Positions 6,283 to 7,508 of a stretch of 7,508 bases of DNA are shown here, piece after piece; position 1 is the stretch's first letter, and each line of letters opens with the position of its first letter. The position numbers and the translations under genes were made by a program. The notes beneath the pieces were generated by a model that saw nothing but the letters and a program-made list of their open reading frames with translations, had not been told where the DNA came from and ran no database searches. The stretch is from Oscillospiraceae bacterium (GTDB lineage: Bacteria; Bacillota; Clostridia; Oscillospirales; Oscillospiraceae), in contig JAISKU010000023.1 in assembly GCA_031261245.1 (NCBI GenBank), positions 1 to 7,508 on the forward strand, in the 5' to 3' direction.

Positions 6283-6305
6283 CTGTGATGTGAGGTGCCT
6301 TACAG
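6283..6305 (+). promoter_or_regulatory. Small hairpin presenting the SD of the REC-HD-GYP gene
   Basis: CTGTGA (6283-6288) can pair with TTACAG (6300-6305) as a 6-bp stem with one G-U pair. The 11-nt loop holds the Shine-Dalgarno GAGGTG (6292-6297). The GTG start codon follows directly at 6306. The Shine-Dalgarno with 8-nt spacing is solid; a regulatory role for the hairpin is speculative and the stem is weak. Confidence 0.35.
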
Positions 6306-7382
6306 GTGAAGGATTTGGTTTTAATTGTAGATGACGTCGAGATCAACCGCATGATTCTCGCCGAAATACTGAGCGATGACTATGAAATTTTGGAGGCCTC
6401 CGACGGTATTGAGACGCTCAAGATATTGTTTGAGCAAAAGGTCTCCCCCACCGCCATTCTTCTCGACATCATCATGCCGGGCATGGACGGCTTTGAGGTG
6501 CTCCACGAGATAAAAACCCACCCCGAGACGGAGAAGATACCCGTACTGTTCATCACCGCGGCCGACGCCGACACAAACGAGTCGCGCGGGCTGAAATCCG
6601 GCGCCGCCGACTACGTCTCAAAGCCGTTTAACCCCGACGTCGTAAAGACGCGCCTTGAAAACCACATAAATCTGACGCGCTACCAAAACGAGCTGGAAGA
6701 GCTTGTCGAGGAAAAGACCGCCGAGCTTCAGCGCACAAACGAACAGACCCTCGAGGTTCTCGCGGACATCGTCGAAAACCGCGACGAGACGTCGGGCGCA
6801 CACATCAAGCGCACGAGCGAGCTGTCCGCTATCCTCATCAGGCGCATCATATCAAGCCCCAAATACGCCGAATACGCAAAGGCGAACGGCCTTGACCAAA
6901 AGGTCGCGGGCTTTATCGTCCGCGCGACCACCCTGCACGACATCGGCAAAATCAAGATATCCGACAACATCCTGCTGGCGCCGCGAAAGCTGACGGATGA
7001 GGAATTCAATATAATGAAAAAACACACCACCTACGGCGGTGAAATCATCGACAGTATTCTCGAAAAGCTAGGCGACAACGTGGGCTATTTCGGATACAGC
7101 AAGCAGATATGTCTCGGCCACCATGAGCGCTGGGACGGCCGCGGTTATCCGCGCGGAATCAAGGGCGACGCCATTCCCTTTTCCGCGCGGCTGCTTTCTG
7201 TCGTCGATGTTTACGACGCGCTTGTCTCAAAACGTCCGTATAAGGATCCGTTCCCGCACGACGAGGCGATAGGCATCATAGTCAAGGGCGGCGAAAGCGG
7301 CCAGTTTGACCCGACGCTTGTTGAGGCGTTCGTTGAGGTCGCGGATGAAATTGCGGAGTTTGAGTTAAGTCTAAAGGTCTAA
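6306..7382 (+). CDS. REC-HD-GYP response regulator, predicted cyclic-di-GMP phosphodiesterase
   Basis: This 358-residue cytosolic protein begins at GTG with GAGGTG 8 nt upstream. Residues 1-122 form a receiver domain: acidic pair D9-D10, phospho-acceptor D54 in LLDIIMPGMDG, T84 and K106 in SKPF. A coiled-coil linker (about 125-148; NELEELVEEKTAELQRTNEQ) leads to an HD-GYP domain (about 150-345). The putative metal ligands and signature are intact: H166, H211-D212 in LHDIGKI, H240, H272-H273 within HHERWDGRGYP (272-282), and D301 in VVDVYDAL followed by KRPYK. HD-GYP domains hydrolyse c-di-GMP to pGpG or GMP and so influence motility, adhesion or biofilm. With all key residues present, activity is likely and phosphorylation at D54 should control it. 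The phosphodonor is probably the upstream HPt protein, which is inference from adjacency. The SDR gene follows after 25 bp. Confidence 0.95.
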   Translation: MKDLVLIVDDVEINRMILAEILSDDYEILEASDGIETLKILFEQKVSPTAILLDIIMPGMDGFEVLHEIKTHPETEKIPVLFITAADADTNESRGLKSGAADYVSKPFNPDVVKTRLENHINLTRYQNELEELVEEKTAELQRTNEQTLEVLADIVENRDETSGAHIKRTSELSAILIRRIISSPKYAEYAKANGLDQKVAGFIVRATTLHDIGKIKISDNILLAPRKLTDEEFNIMKKHTTYGGEIIDSILEKLGDNVGYFGYSKQICLGHHERWDGRGYPRGIKGDAIPFSARLLSVVDVYDALVSKRPYKDPFPHDEAIGIIVKGGESGQFDPTLVEAFVEVADEIAEFELSLKV

Positions 7383-7394
7383 ACCAAAAGATAT

Positions 7395-7400
7395 AAGGAG
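7395..7400 (+). promoter_or_regulatory. Ribosome binding site of the SDR gene
   Basis: AAGGAG lies 7 nt before ATG 7408. The surrounding TAAGGAGTGTT also occurs before the HPt start at 5912-5922. Confidence 0.8.
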
Positions 7401-7407
7401 TGTTCAC

Positions 7408-7508
7408 ATGAAGGATTTCAACGGTAAAATTGCCTTTATCACCGGCGGCGCCTCCGGCGCGGGTCTCGGTCAGGCAAAAGTGTTCTCGGAGGCGGGAATG
7501 AAGGTCGT
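7408..7508 (+). CDS. Short-chain dehydrogenase/reductase (partial, N-terminus only)
   Basis: Thirty-three codons are visible before the window ends. They begin MKDFNGKIAFITGGASGAGL, a beta strand followed by the TGxxxGxG dinucleotide-binding loop (T12, G13, G17, G19) of classical SDR oxidoreductases. The next helix and strand (AKVFSEAGMKV) continue the Rossmann fold. These enzymes use NAD(H) or NADP(H) on alcohols, ketones, sterols or sugars. The substrate cannot be told because the catalytic Ser-Tyr-Lys region lies outside. It starts 25 bp after the REC-HD-GYP stop with no terminator or new promoter evident, so it is probably co-transcribed. Confidence 0.88.
   Translation, partial: MKDFNGKIAFITGGASGAGLGQAKVFSEAGMKV

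Overview
The window is a gene-dense piece of a bacterial chromosome. Coding DNA is GC-rich, with long runs of GCG/CGC codons, and the few intergenic gaps are short and AT-rich. The best guess for the host is a GC-rich anaerobic Clostridia-type Bacillota (Oscillospiraceae-like). The reasons are the DUF4125/TPR/DUF4037 gene set, the rsmD-coaD-coiled-coil protein order, the GTGQLGLE form of the RsmD SAM loop, and the REC-HD-GYP architecture. No rRNA or other phylogenetic marker is present, so this is inference; a Synergistota-like host is not excluded.

Layout. (1) Positions 1-2335, minus strand: an operon of DUF4125 protein, TPR protein and DUF4037 protein (cut by the window edge). It is read from a near-consensus promoter (TTGACA, 18 bp, TATAAT) at 2306-2335, and its last two genes overlap by ATGA. 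(2) Positions 2362-5813, minus strand: a housekeeping operon uvrC-rsmD-coaD-coiled-coil protein. It has two ATGA overlaps and a 20-bp gap, and ends in an intrinsic terminator at 2362-2388. (3) Positions 5773-5926: a 154-bp AT-rich divergent promoter region. (4) Positions 5858 to the end, plus strand: a small stand-alone HPt protein, a REC-HD-GYP response regulator, and the start of a short-chain dehydrogenase/reductase. They are closely spaced with no visible terminator between them.

How the genes work together. uvrC, rsmD and coaD are independent housekeeping functions (nucleotide excision repair, 16S rRNA methylation, CoA synthesis) that share a transcript. The HPt and REC-HD-GYP genes form a plausible phosphorelay output that would control cyclic di-GMP hydrolysis, with the histidine kinase encoded elsewhere. 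The least understood part is the DUF4125/TPR/DUF4037 cluster. DUF4037 carries a GS...DxD pattern like the nucleotidyltransferase fold, DUF4125 has conserved-looking polar and cysteine motifs, and the TPR protein would be a scaffold. No function for the trio can be stated from sequence. There are no CRISPR arrays, tRNAs, rRNAs, insertion sequences or phage genes, and no gene-free stretch longer than 300 bases.
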